The notes under the pieces are model-generated. The model did no database searches. It was not told the origin of the DNA and saw only the letters and a list, made by a program, of their open reading frames with translations. Below are positions 15,073 through 23,351 of a DNA stretch of 47,465 nt, one piece after another (within the stretch, counting starts at the first letter, position 1; the number at the start of each line of letters is the position of its first letter). Origin of the DNA: Rhizobium sp. ASV20 (GTDB lineage: Bacteria; Pseudomonadota; Alphaproteobacteria; Rhizobiales; Rhizobiaceae); assembly GCF_016429015.1 (NCBI RefSeq), contig NZ_JAELTU010000040.1, positions 1-47,465 of the forward strand. The letters are read 5' to 3'. The position numbers and the translations under genes were made by a program.

Positions 15073-15711
15073 ATGAATATTTCCAGCAAGCCGTCAAGGC
15101 CCTATTCGACCGAAAAACGCGAGGCGAAGGCGGCGGAGACGCGGACGCGTCTGGTTGCCGCGGCTCTGGACATTCTTCGCCAGTCCGGCGGACAGGCACT
15201 GTCGCTCGATTCCGTGGCGAGGGCGGTCGGTGTCACGCGGCTGACCGTCTACAACCAATTCGGCTCGCGCAATGGGTTGCTCGAAGCCGCGTTCGACGCG
15301 GTTGCCCAGCAAGGCAATCTGGCCGGCCTCGCCAAGGCGATGGCGATGTCCGAGCCGCGTGCCGCGCTCGCCGGGGTGGTGAGAACATTCTGCGATTTCT
15401 GGATGTCGGATGAAGGGCTCGGCGGAATCTTCGCCGCAGCGGCGATGGATGCCGAATTGAGCGAGGCACTGGCCGCGCGCAACGAGCGGCGCCGCACTTT
15501 ATTGGGAATATTGGTTGATCGTCAGGGCATTGCCGAGGGACATGCGAAGGCCGACATCGTCGACCTTCTGTTCACGCTGACGAGCTTCGCGACCTTCACC
15601 ACCTTACGCGGCGACCAGCGCGACGGCGCGGCAGTGTGCGCCCTGTTGCTACCACTTTGTGATCAGATCTTTTCAGGCGAGCCTAGATCGATCTCGGGCG
15701 CCACGACCTGA
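15073..15711 (+). CDS. TetR/AcrR-family transcriptional regulator
   Basis: 212 residues from ATG 15073. The N-terminal HTH (residues ~25-70: AALDILRQSGGQALSLDSVARAVGVTRLTVYNQFGSR) is standard TetR; the C-terminal ligand domain is unassigned. The open frame extends to 15019, but those residues precede the usual family start. There is no ribosome binding site before ATG 15073, since the upstream bases are the palindrome TATACA-GGT-TGTATA, so translation may be leaderless or start differently. It probably represses the divergent membrane-protein/SDR pair. Confidence 0.85.
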   Translation: MNISSKPSRPYSTEKREAKAAETRTRLVAAALDILRQSGGQALSLDSVARAVGVTRLTVYNQFGSRNGLLEAAFDAVAQQGNLAGLAKAMAMSEPRAALAGVVRTFCDFWMSDEGLGGIFAAAAMDAELSEALAARNERRRTLLGILVDRQGIAEGHAKADIVDLLFTLTSFATFTTLRGDQRDGAAVCALLLPLCDQIFSGEPRSISGATT

Positions 15712-16165
15712 TTGAATAGCAGTTTCCGGGCACCGCAGCGAATATGCCGAACGGCAACTATGCGAACGCGAAGCAATCGATCCGCACTTGACTTCGACCT
15801 CACATTATTGGCGACAGCAACCACCAGTCAACAAACTCGCATCCGTTTGATGTAAGGGGCATTCGAACCGTGGACCTCTGCAATGTTTTCGAGCCCGAGG
15901 CACCGATCACACCGGCTCCAACTTCACGGCTCAAGCCCAATATCCCATGGAATGAGAGTGTCGCGCCACCTTACTTTTGTAGACCGCGTTGTGTGTGAAT
16001 CGGCGTCGCCCATCTTCGAAATATCAATAGGTTGGGGCGACGATTTCTCTCTAATCACCGCGCTGGTTCACACTCGGGCGCAGCTAGGGGTTCGACGCGG
16101 CCATCGATAAGGTTCTTCAGCATGTGCGTTATCCAGCACTGTGCGAGAGTGGTTGGACGCGCGGC
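15712..16165. other. Intergenic stretch without a recognisable gene
   Basis: About 450 bases between the TetR gene and the cupin gene, both ending or reading toward it. It contains the imperfect repeat at 15845-15869. The segment 15845-15900, read on the minus strand, has a GGTTCGAAT T-loop-like string, but no stems form around it. No protein-coding signal was found. Confidence 0.45.
15845..15869 (+). repeat. Imperfect direct repeat, copy B
   Basis: 25-nt counterpart of the element at 6103-6126, sharing GTTTGATGT at one end and TCGAACC at the other, with about 19 of 25 positions alike. It could be the far junction of an old insertion or coincidence. Confidence 0.3.
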
Positions 16166-16795
16166 TCAGTTTGCCACGCGCAGATCAGTGACGACCTCGT
16201 CGTTCCAGATGAGAATGGCGCTCTCGGCGATCCGTTGCGCATCGAGCTTCGGAAAACGGATGGCCTCCAGCTCGCCCTCGAAGGGCACGTACTCTGAGAA
16301 GCAGGAGATCGGATCGGTGCTGGCCGTGGGATAAAAGGCGGTCGGCTGCGAATATTCGTAGATCATCAGGAACCGCCCATCCGAGACGCTGCCGTCGGGG
16401 AGCATGACGCCCGGAGGGCATGCAGTCCAGGTATGCGGGACGCCCGGGTTGATCTCGACCAGTGTTCCCGGTGCAACGACGTGGATTGCGCCGTTCAGTT
16501 CGGTGAGCGCGACCCCGTTGACCACGAGGATCCGCTCGGCGACCAGAACCGGCTGCTGACCCTCGCACTCCTCGACATGGATATGACGCGGCAGGCGAAA
16601 GTCGGCCTGAAACGGGATGAAACCGAACTGGCCCACGTAGGGACGGCCGGATGATCCGCCAGGATCGAGTTCATGCATCGTCACGGATGTGAAGGAAAAC
16701 GGGGTCTTGATGGAAGCCGCCGTTCCGTGCGTGACGCGGCAGCCGCTCGGCAGCAAGACACCCGAGCTTCTGGATACTTGACTGTTCATGGACAT
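16166..16795 (-). CDS. Cupin-domain protein
   Basis: 209-residue cupin. The first motif has metal-ligand candidates in RHIHVEECEGQQ (HxHxxE-like, near residue 75), and the second is in NPGVPHTW (His near 118). Such proteins are often Fe or Mn dioxygenases or isomerases. It is the last gene of a leftward operon after a VOC extradiol-type protein, an FAH-family enzyme, an XapX protein and an FMN reductase, suggesting a step in degradation of an aromatic or diketone compound. The substrate is unknown. The start at 16795 leaves 51 bp after the upstream gene; the second Met (MNSQ) is an alternative. Confidence 0.8.
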   Translation of the reverse strand: MSMNSQVSRSSGVLLPSGCRVTHGTAASIKTPFSFTSVTMHELDPGGSSGRPYVGQFGFIPFQADFRLPRHIHVEECEGQQPVLVAERILVVNGVALTELNGAIHVVAPGTLVEINPGVPHTWTACPPGVMLPDGSVSDGRFLMIYEYSQPTAFYPTASTDPISCFSEYVPFEGELEAIRFPKLDAQRIAESAILIWNDEVVTDLRVAN

Positions 16796-16846
16796 GGTTC
16801 CTGTATGATTGCCAGCGATACCGCCGGGACGCCCGACGGCTCCCCG

Positions 16847-17773
16847 TCAGTCGCCGTGTGTCATGCCGCGCGCTGCCGTGCTTACGCCGGTGTTGAACAG
16901 CTCCGGTGGCGGAAAACGCCCCCAGACCGCGATGGCCGCCCTCGGATTCCACGCTTTCGGGTATTGGGGGTTGTCTTCGTGATAGGGGCGTGGATCGAAG
17001 TAACCGAGGCCTTCGTTGGACATGCGATCCAGTTCCGCGCAATGCTCGATGATCAATCCTTCCGGATCGAAGTGGTATATCGCCATGTTATGGCCGCAGC
17101 CGTGGCGAAGCGGCCCCCACAACAGTTCGATCTTTTCCCGGGCTAGCGCGTCGCAGGCGCGACTGATGTGCGAGACGTCGGCGAGTTCGAAGGCGAAGTG
17201 CTGGACAGCGGCGTAGTCTCCGGAGAGCAGGTTGATCGTGTGGTGATCGGCCCCGCATCTGAGGAAGTAGAAGAAGTCGTCCATTGAGTCTGAGAAACGA
17301 AAACCCATCACCTCGCGATAATATTTGACGATGCGGTTTACGTCGGGTGTCAGCGATGCGACATGCGAGAGTTTGAGCGGGTTGACGCCCCTCATGCTGT
17401 AGCGATGAGTCGAGGGCTCGAACTCGGAGTAGAGCTCGATTGCGACTCCATCTGGGTTCTGTGTGCGAACCACCTTATTGATACTGGGCTGGCTGCCGGT
17501 GCGCACTTCGGCCTCGAACCCGTTGCCCTCGAAATGCTCGATAAGCTCGCGTTCACCCGCCGGTCCGACCTGGAAGGCAAGCTTCGAGAGGCGGGGCGTG
17601 CTCGCTCCTCCCCGCAGGACGATCGAATGGTGGTCGACCGACGTGCTCAGATAGACCGTCTGTCCGTCGCGACCGGTCTCCGTCAGACCGATCACGCTCG
17701 AATAAAACTCCGCCATCCGATCGACGTCCTTGACCTCGAACTCCGCGTGGCCGAGCTTGAGCACGTTGAGCAT
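16847..17773 (-). CDS. VOC-superfamily extradiol dioxygenase-like protein
   Basis: 308 residues with two vicinal-oxygen-chelate modules (about 5-115 and 130-250), the layout of catechol 2,3-dioxygenases. The metal ligands expected in the second module are visible: His in LSHVASL, His in VQHFAFE and Glu in IIEHCAEL. The family cleaves catechol rings next to the hydroxyls using Fe(II). It sits between an FAH-type hydrolase (typical of later meta-cleavage steps) and a cupin. Reaction is inferred; some relatives act on other substrates. Confidence 0.85.
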   Translation of the reverse strand: MLNVLKLGHAEFEVKDVDRMAEFYSSVIGLTETGRDGQTVYLSTSVDHHSIVLRGGASTPRLSKLAFQVGPAGERELIEHFEGNGFEAEVRTGSQPSINKVVRTQNPDGVAIELYSEFEPSTHRYSMRGVNPLKLSHVASLTPDVNRIVKYYREVMGFRFSDSMDDFFYFLRCGADHHTINLLSGDYAAVQHFAFELADVSHISRACDALAREKIELLWGPLRHGCGHNMAIYHFDPEGLIIEHCAELDRMSNEGLGYFDPRPYHEDNPQYPKAWNPRAAIAVWGRFPPPELFNTGVSTAARGMTHGD

Positions 17774-17816
17774 ATCTTCCTCCTCCTCGTTTTTTTCGCC
17801 TATTCCAAAATCTCAG

Positions 17817-18749
17817 TCACGACTTGCGGACGAACCTGTTTTCGAGCGTCCCGAGACCCGTCACTGTGCATCGCACCACATCCTGATCCTTCAGGAACAC
17901 CATCGGCCTCTGCCCGAAGCCGGTACCTTCCGGCGTACCCGTCGCAATGATATCGCCGGGCTCCAGGGTCATGAATTTGGACAGGTGCGCGATGAGCTGG
18001 GGGATGCTGAACAGCATCTGCCGCGTGTTTCCCTGTTGCATGATCTGGTTGTTGACCGTCAGTTGCAGGTCGAGATCTTGCGGGTCGGGCACGAACTCCG
18101 CAGGGGTGAATGTCGGGCCCAACGGCGCATAGCCGTCGATCGATTTGCCGACCACCCAGTCGATACCCAGGAACTTGGGGCTGCTCGCCACCCAGTCGCG
18201 GGCCGAAACGTCGTTCAAGATCGTATAGCCTGCGACGTAGTCGAGCGCCTGGCTCTCTTCGACCTTGCGGGCCGGCCGGCCGATGACGACCGCCAACTCG
18301 ATCTCCCAGTCGTTCATCTGTGCGATGTCGAGGAGCTCGATCGCAGCGCCACACCCACGCAATGTGTTGCTGGCACTTTTGATGAATGCGTATGGCGACT
18401 TCAGCGGATCGCTAGAGACTTCGCTGGCATGGCCGGCATAATTGGTGCCTACGCAGACCATCTTTCGCGGCCGCTGCACGGGGGGAAGCCAGGTGACGTC
18501 TGAGAAAGACTGTATCGTGCATGCGTTTCGGATCGAGGCCTCTTTGCCGAGGGAATCCACGAGGGTGCGCAAGCGCGTAAGCCAATCATCCCAGCGAAGA
18601 AGCATTTCGGAGAGGCCGAAGCCGCCCGGAAGTATCTCATCGCCGCTGGCGATCAGCAGAGAATTGAGATGGATGACGTCGTTATCGATGACGAGCACGA
18701 CAGTATCGTTATCGATGCCGGATATCACGCCGATAGAGAATTTGGTCAT
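17817..18749 (-). CDS. Fumarylacetoacetate hydrolase (FAH) family protein
   Basis: 310 residues. The C-terminal catalytic fold (from about residue 95) shows VCVGTNYAGHASE, the metal-binding acidic motif DWEIELAVVIG, the YTILNDVSARD segment, the GIDWVVGKSIDGYAPLGP segment and GDIIATGTPEG, all diagnostic. Family members hydrolyse acylpyruvates or hydrate/decarboxylate 2-keto-alkenoates, often in meta-cleavage pathways. The N-terminal ~90 residues are a small cap domain. It is followed by the extradiol-type VOC gene and preceded by the XapX gene (113 bp gap). The exact substrate is unknown. Confidence 0.88.
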   Translation of the reverse strand: MTKFSIGVISGIDNDTVVLVIDNDVIHLNSLLIASGDEILPGGFGLSEMLLRWDDWLTRLRTLVDSLGKEASIRNACTIQSFSDVTWLPPVQRPRKMVCVGTNYAGHASEVSSDPLKSPYAFIKSASNTLRGCGAAIELLDIAQMNDWEIELAVVIGRPARKVEESQALDYVAGYTILNDVSARDWVASSPKFLGIDWVVGKSIDGYAPLGPTFTPAEFVPDPQDLDLQLTVNNQIMQQGNTRQMLFSIPQLIAHLSKFMTLEPGDIIATGTPEGTGFGQRPMVFLKDQDVVRCTVTGLGTLENRFVRKS

Positions 18750-18862
18750 TGTTCGACTCCCTTAGAATATGTCGGGGCACGCTTGGCCCTGTCTGTCGGA
18801 TGGCGCACACACCGTTCAGCGACCGGAAGGGCGGCTCCTGCCCGTGTTGGCCAGGTGGTCTG

Positions 18863-19024
18863 TCAGGGCAGCAGAAAGCGGCACAGCGCGCCGCCGAGAA
18901 ACACCCCGAACGCCCCGAGAATGCCGGTCAGTGTCGGTGGTGCGGGCAATGGAAGCCTGAGCCAACTGAACAGCAAACCGACGACAAGACCGGCCGCAAG
19001 CGCTAGAAGATTGTCGGCGAGCAT
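18863..19024 (-). CDS. XapX-domain small membrane protein
   Basis: 53-residue protein. It has a first helix with AAGLVVGLLFSWLRLP, then the conserved PLPAPPTLTGILG motif and a second helix AFGVFLGGAL ending at LLP. This two-helix pattern is the XapX family (DUF1427), often found beside flavin or aromatic-metabolism genes; the function is unknown. Its ATG (19022-19024) overlaps the TAA of the FMN reductase gene by one base (TAATG), indicating translational coupling. Confidence 0.85.
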   Translation of the reverse strand: MLADNLLALAAGLVVGLLFSWLRLPLPAPPTLTGILGAFGVFLGGALCRFLLP

Positions 19025-19590
19025 TAAGCCGCTGTCCCGCTCGCCAACTGCGCCTGCTCCAGGAAGGAGCCTGTCACCTTGCGGATATGACCGCTCGTTG
19101 CGTCATCGACCAACCGCGCGCCCTCGAATTTGCGGTCGATGTGGGTGACGGCGATCTCGACCAGAGGATACAGCTGGCAAAGCATCGAGGATAATGTCTC
19201 GCGCATCTGGTATTGCGCGCGCACGCCGCCCAATGCCCCAGGCGATACAGTCGCAAACATCACGGGCTTCTTGATGAAGCAGCTTGCGAACGCCGGGCGG
19301 GAAAGCCAGTCGAGGGTGTTCTTCAAGACGCCGGGGAGCCCGTGATTGAATTCAGGGGTCACGATAACAACGGCGTCTGCCCGCTCGACAACCTGCCGTG
19401 CGTTAACGACAGAATCCGGGGAACGGTGTCCGTCGAGATCTTCGTTGTAATGCGGCAGAGCGCCGATATCGAGTTCGTGGAAACCCGTATTTGCGGGCAA
19501 GAAATCCGCAATTGCTCTTAGCAGGATACGAGAGTGGGACAGCGCGCGTAAACTGCCGCTGATCCCGATGATATTTAGCGGTTGGCTCAT
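19024..19590 (-). CDS. NADPH-dependent FMN reductase / flavoprotein
   Basis: 188-residue flavodoxin-fold enzyme: GISGSLRALSHSRILLRA near residues 9-26 is the phosphate-binding loop for FMN, and TPEFNHGLPGVLKNTLDWLSR (78-98) is the second diagnostic motif. It reduces FMN, quinones or similar acceptors with NAD(P)H. It is first in a leftward operon (XapX, FAH, VOC, cupin) and divergent from an AraC-type regulator 94 bp away. It may supply reduced flavin or detoxify quinones made by the pathway. Confidence 0.88.
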   Translation of the reverse strand: MSQPLNIIGISGSLRALSHSRILLRAIADFLPANTGFHELDIGALPHYNEDLDGHRSPDSVVNARQVVERADAVVIVTPEFNHGLPGVLKNTLDWLSRPAFASCFIKKPVMFATVSPGALGGVRAQYQMRETLSSMLCQLYPLVEIAVTHIDRKFEGARLVDDATSGHIRKVTGSFLEQAQLASGTAA

Positions 19591-19684
19591 AATTGACTCC
19601 GACGAATTATTGTTTGCTTCGTTGATCCGTTCATGTCACTATCTCGAAAAAGGTGGCGTTTTCTTTCGTAAACGGGCCAAATAT

Positions 19685-20479
19685 ATGAGCCAATACGCCA
19701 ATCGTCCCGAAAGAACTCCCCTCGTAAGCGGTGAGCTCATCCAGCATCCGGTTGGTAAGTTCATTGACAATCATGCCCATGTGGAGGCGCAACTCGCCGT
19801 CGTGCTCAGTGGGACGATGAAGATCCGGTGTGAAGGTGGATGGTGGCTCGCGCCAGCCGGTCGAGGGATCTGGGTTCCAGCGGGATTGGAACATTCCGCC
19901 ACCTACAGCGAAGCGGCTTCATTTGCTTTGATCAAAATTTCCCCCGTTGCTGCAGCAACTCTGCCATCGGGCGCTCGTTCGATGGCCGTATCTGGCCTCC
20001 TGCGGGAGCTTTCGCTTGAGATCAGCGACGGTCGCGCGAAGGAAGAGGATCTGGAAGACAGGGATTTGATATCGCGCTTGATCCTGAAGCGAATCGAAGA
20101 TTCCGAGGCAACCCCGTTCCTTTTCCTGCCATCGGGCAGAGACCACCGCGTACTGCGCGTGACAGAGTTTCTAAGAAACGATCCCGCCAGCGATGCGTCC
20201 CTGGATGCGTTGGCGGTGGTCGCCGGCAGCACCCGCCGGACGATGTCGCGGTTGTTCCTCTCCGACACCGGCATGACCTTTGCACACTGGCGCGATCATC
20301 TTCGTATCGTGACCGCACTCGACAGGCTCGTTCGGGGCGTCCCCATCGTCCAAGTCGCTTTCGAGCTCGGTTACAACAGTCAGAGCAGCTTCACGACGAT
20401 GTTCACGCGCATAATCGGTCTCCCGCCGGGACGTTACCGGCGTGAGGTGTCTGAAGGCGATCCAGCCCAAAAAGAGTGA
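19685..20479 (+). CDS. AraC-family regulator with N-terminal cupin sensor
   Basis: 264 residues from ATG 19685; the frame runs back to 19568 but would overlap the divergent gene's start. The N-terminal cupin (residues ~20-90, with DNHAHVEAQLAVVLSG and a WVPAGLEH motif) binds the inducer. Two C-terminal HTH motifs follow (DASLDALAVVAGSTRRTMSRLF and PIVQVAFELGYNSQSSFTTMFTRIIG). It likely controls the divergent FMN reductase-to-cupin operon. A decayed proC gene follows immediately. Confidence 0.88.
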   Translation: MSQYANRPERTPLVSGELIQHPVGKFIDNHAHVEAQLAVVLSGTMKIRCEGGWWLAPAGRGIWVPAGLEHSATYSEAASFALIKISPVAAATLPSGARSMAVSGLLRELSLEISDGRAKEEDLEDRDLISRLILKRIEDSEATPFLFLPSGRDHRVLRVTEFLRNDPASDASLDALAVVAGSTRRTMSRLFLSDTGMTFAHWRDHLRIVTALDRLVRGVPIVQVAFELGYNSQSSFTTMFTRIIGLPPGRYRREVSEGDPAQKE

Positions 20480-21033
20480 TCGTCCCAATACGACATATGT
20501 CAGCCTTGCCGCTGGCACATCCATCGCAACCTTCGAGCGCCTCTCGGGCAAAGAGGCCGCGATGGTTCGCTGCACGCCCAATATGCCAGTTTCGATCGGC
20601 GAAGGCATGATGGTGACCGAGGCGAACCGAAAAGTCGATCCCACGGCCGCTTCCCTCATTCGTGAATTGCTTGGCTCCAGTGGCAAAGTGGCGGGAATTG
20701 ACCGACGCGACGCTGATGGACGCTGTGACCGCGGTCTCCGGCTCAGGACCGGCCTATATCTTTCATTTTATCGAGAGCATTCATTCCGCGGCCGTGTGGA
20801 TCAGCCTACCGACCGAGACAGGAAAATTATTGACCCTACAGACCGTTTATGGCGCAGCGGTAGTGGCCAACGCCAACTCCCGGGAAATCGAGGAGTTGAG
20901 GCAACAGGTGAACAGCGCGAACGGAACGACTGGCGCAGCTCTTTCCGTCCTGATGACGGACGGCAAGTTGAATAGGCTCTTGAACGATGTCGCCAAGGCA
21001 GCACGCGACCGCTCGGTCGAACAGCGAGCATAA
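20480..21033 (+). pseudogene. Pyrroline-5-carboxylate reductase (proC) remnant
   Basis: C-terminal two-thirds of a ProC-like protein without the NADP-binding N-terminus. The first part (VSLAAGTSIATFERL, MVRCTPNMPVSIGEGM) is in one frame; the frame shifts near 20690 to one encoding ELTDATLMDAVTAVSGSGPAYIFHFIES and the rest. VSGSGPAY is the hallmark proline-synthesis motif. The loss of the Rossmann domain and the frameshift make it non-functional. It lies directly after the AraC gene, suggesting that an insertion or deletion joined unrelated sequences there. Confidence 0.85.
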
Positions 21034-21209
21034 GCGGCTCAAAAGACGCCGCGTGCCGACGGCTACCCAGCCCCATCAAACAGCGCAAGAAGCATGGGCA
21101 ACGCTAACCGCGTTCTCTAGAACTGGCAGACGCGGGGCGTGGACAACACAGTGACCTCGCTATGGTTCGGTCACGAGACCAGCCGCTCTATCCAACCATA
21201 TCTGCACGC

Positions 21210-22700
21210 TCACGCCGCGACAAGGAAGACTACAAAGCCGTCCGGGCGGATCGAAAGCGCGCTATCGTCTGGCAGGCCGGTCAAGGAGTTCCAAGTTACG
21301 GCTTCGTCAACGAACCGAAAGTCGATCCCGGCTCGATAGACGACTTCTGTGTCCGGACGCGTCGCGGCCGGACCTATCATCGATGTGAACGAGGTGCCAA
21401 ATAAATCGAGGGTCGAACGGCGCTGGCCCTTGTGCTCGATCCATGCATGTGGAAAGCGAGTGCCAGGTTGAGCACACAACATATCAACGGTGTCGTTCAC
21501 GCCATAGCGATAGCGCATCTGTAACTCGCCATAGTCAGTCAGTCGGTCGAAAAAGACGGCGTTGTCATCGCTCCGGATCTGGAACCTTGCATCGAAATCC
21601 GTGCGCAACCAGGCTTGTTCGCCATTGCGGATCGCAACGGGCCGACGTTCGGTCTCATAGGTGCCGAGCAAGGAGGAACTGTCCTCGCCTTTTAACACCC
21701 GGGCAATTTTCCAGGCTAGATTATGTGCGTCTGCGATGCCCGTGTTGGCATTGAACCCGCCCCAGGCTGGCATGACATGGGCCGCATCGCCCATAAGGAA
21801 AATTTTTCCCTGACGATAGCGATCCGCTACCCGGACTCGCGTATTCCATGGCGAACTGGCGTGGATCTTAACCGCGACATCAGCGCCGATGGCAGCTTTC
21901 ACAAGGCGGACCAAGCGCTCATCCGGCCACTTCTCAGGTTCTTCGGAAGCGCGATCATATGTGAGATGGAACGACCATTGCGTCGTGTTGTTCATTGCCA
22001 GGAAGAGGCCGCTCACATGTTCGTTTGAAACTTCGCACTGACTGAACGTGCGCCCACCGACTTGTTGCGTCAGGTCCGCCTCGAAGAAAATGTTGAGATA
22101 ATGGCGATTGGGCTCGATGCCATGGCGATCAATACCCAGGCAACGACGGATTTCACTGCGCCCGCCATCTGCCGCGAAGACAAAGGAAGCGTTGATCGTT
22201 CGCTCCATGCCCGCCGAATCACGCACGGTCGCGGTGACGTACTCATCGCGTTGCTCAAAGCGCAGCAACTCCCAGCCGAAACGTACATCCCCGCCGCGCT
22301 CGGCCAAAGCATTTCGCAGGACCGGCTCGACAATCGTTTGCGGGCATGCCGTCAATTCGCAGGGTGAAGGATCAGCAAGAGCATGGAGCTTTGTGATATC
22401 TGCGAGCGGCAGCGACTCCGATGCCAGCAATGACACGCCGCGCCGCGCTCCACCGAACTTCCCTTGCTTCCAGGCCGTGCGGGCAACCGCCTCGATGCTT
22501 TCCTGAAGCCCGACAGATCGAAACAACTCCAGGGTCCGCGCCGAAAATCCGCGTGCGCGAGGAAGTGGGGAAGCGTCTTGATTCCGTTCAATCAGAATGA
22601 ACGGAACGCGATGACGGTGCAGGAAGAGGCCAGCGGACAGGCCGACAATCCCTCCTCCAACGATCAGGACCGGAATTTCCTCAACATTTTTATGCCCCAT
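21210..22700 (-). CDS. FAD-dependent aromatic-type monooxygenase
   Basis: 496 residues from ATG 22698-22700, which has a GAGGTGA site at good spacing; a GTG at 22709 is the alternative. The Rossmann motif VGGGIVGLSAGLFL, the DG motif region (FVFAADGGRSEIRR) and the second FAD motif GDAAHVMPAWGGFNANTGIADAHNLAWK identify a class A flavin monooxygenase of the PheA/TfdB type (polyketide and phenol hydroxylases, rifampicin and tetracycline-modifying relatives). It is divergent from a true TetR-type repressor with two tetO-like sites between them, suggesting that a tetracycline-like or polyketide ligand induces it. Substrate unproven. Confidence 0.85.
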   Translation of the reverse strand: MGHKNVEEIPVLIVGGGIVGLSAGLFLHRHRVPFILIERNQDASPLPRARGFSARTLELFRSVGLQESIEAVARTAWKQGKFGGARRGVSLLASESLPLADITKLHALADPSPCELTACPQTIVEPVLRNALAERGGDVRFGWELLRFEQRDEYVTATVRDSAGMERTINASFVFAADGGRSEIRRCLGIDRHGIEPNRHYLNIFFEADLTQQVGGRTFSQCEVSNEHVSGLFLAMNNTTQWSFHLTYDRASEEPEKWPDERLVRLVKAAIGADVAVKIHASSPWNTRVRVADRYRQGKIFLMGDAAHVMPAWGGFNANTGIADAHNLAWKIARVLKGEDSSSLLGTYETERRPVAIRNGEQAWLRTDFDARFQIRSDDNAVFFDRLTDYGELQMRYRYGVNDTVDMLCAQPGTRFPHAWIEHKGQRRSTLDLFGTSFTSMIGPAATRPDTEVVYRAGIDFRFVDEAVTWNSLTGLPDDSALSIRPDGFVVFLVAA

Positions 22701-22730
22701 AGCATTCACCTCAAGAATGTGTCACAACCT

Positions 22731-22757
22731 TATCGGTGATATAGTGTATCAGTGATA
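22731..22757. promoter_or_regulatory. Two tetO-like operators
   Basis: TATCGGTGATA (22731-22741) and TATCAGTGATA (22747-22757) are TATC-N3-GATA palindromes, the core layout of tetO (TATCATTGATA). Their centres are 16 bp apart. They lie between the divergent monooxygenase and tetR starts, the second overlapping the region just before the tetR ribosome binding site. Confidence 0.8.
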
Positions 22758-22769
22758 AGGAAGCAATCC

Positions 22770-23351
22770 GTGGCGAGATGGAATCGCGAAGCCGTAATCG
22801 ACGAGGCTCTTGCGCTGCTTGATGAAGTTGGCATTGACGACGTCAGTACGAGGCGTTTGGCAAAGCGGCTTGGCATCGAGCAGCCGGCGCTGTACTGGCA
22901 CTTTCGGAGTAAGGCTGAATTGCTCGCCGCAATGGCAGACGCAGCGATGGAGCCGCATGCGAGTGCTCCCTTACCCGCTGCGGCAGATGATTGGCGCGAT
23001 TGGTTTGCCGACAATATGCGCAGCTTTCGGCGTACGCTCTTACTTCGGCGGGATGGCGCCCGGTTACACGCTGGCACCCGCCCGAGGCAGAGCGACATGG
23101 AGAGAATTGTGCTGAAAATTGCCTACATGGTAGCAAACGGAATTCCGGAGAAAGATGCCACAATGGCAATGATCGTGGCGGGGCGGTTTACTGTGGGAAG
23201 TGTACTGGAGGAGCAAGCCGACCTGCATCCGCATGACGCTATCGATCACGATCAGACAAGTACGAAAATCGATCATGAAGCTGCGTTCGAAGCGGGTTTG
23301 GAACTGATCATCCGGGGCCTGGCCACATCGACGCACTGTGGCGATAGCTAA
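22770..23351 (+). CDS. tetR: TetR, tetracycline-repressor-class regulator
   Basis: 193 residues from GTG 22770, which has AAGGA eight bases upstream; the earlier in-frame GTG at 22752 lies inside an operator. The HTH (VIDEALALLDEVGIDDVSTRRLAKRLGIEQPALYWHFRSK) and the C-terminal domain follow the transposon TetR proteins closely. Residues that bind Mg-tetracycline there are kept: Asn and Phe in ADNMRSF, and His-x-Gly-Thr-Arg-Pro in LHAGTRP, plus VLEEQ. The partner gene is not a TetA efflux pump but a FAD monooxygenase. It likely represses both genes through the two tetO-like sites. Confidence 0.85.
   Translation: MARWNREAVIDEALALLDEVGIDDVSTRRLAKRLGIEQPALYWHFRSKAELLAAMADAAMEPHASAPLPAAADDWRDWFADNMRSFRRTLLLRRDGARLHAGTRPRQSDMERIVLKIAYMVANGIPEKDATMAMIVAGRFTVGSVLEEQADLHPHDAIDHDQTSTKIDHEAAFEAGLELIIRGLATSTHCGDS

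Noticed and set aside
15845..15900. A tRNA gene on the minus strand
   Set aside because: Only a T-loop-like GGTTCGAAT is present; no acceptor, D or anticodon stem can be formed.
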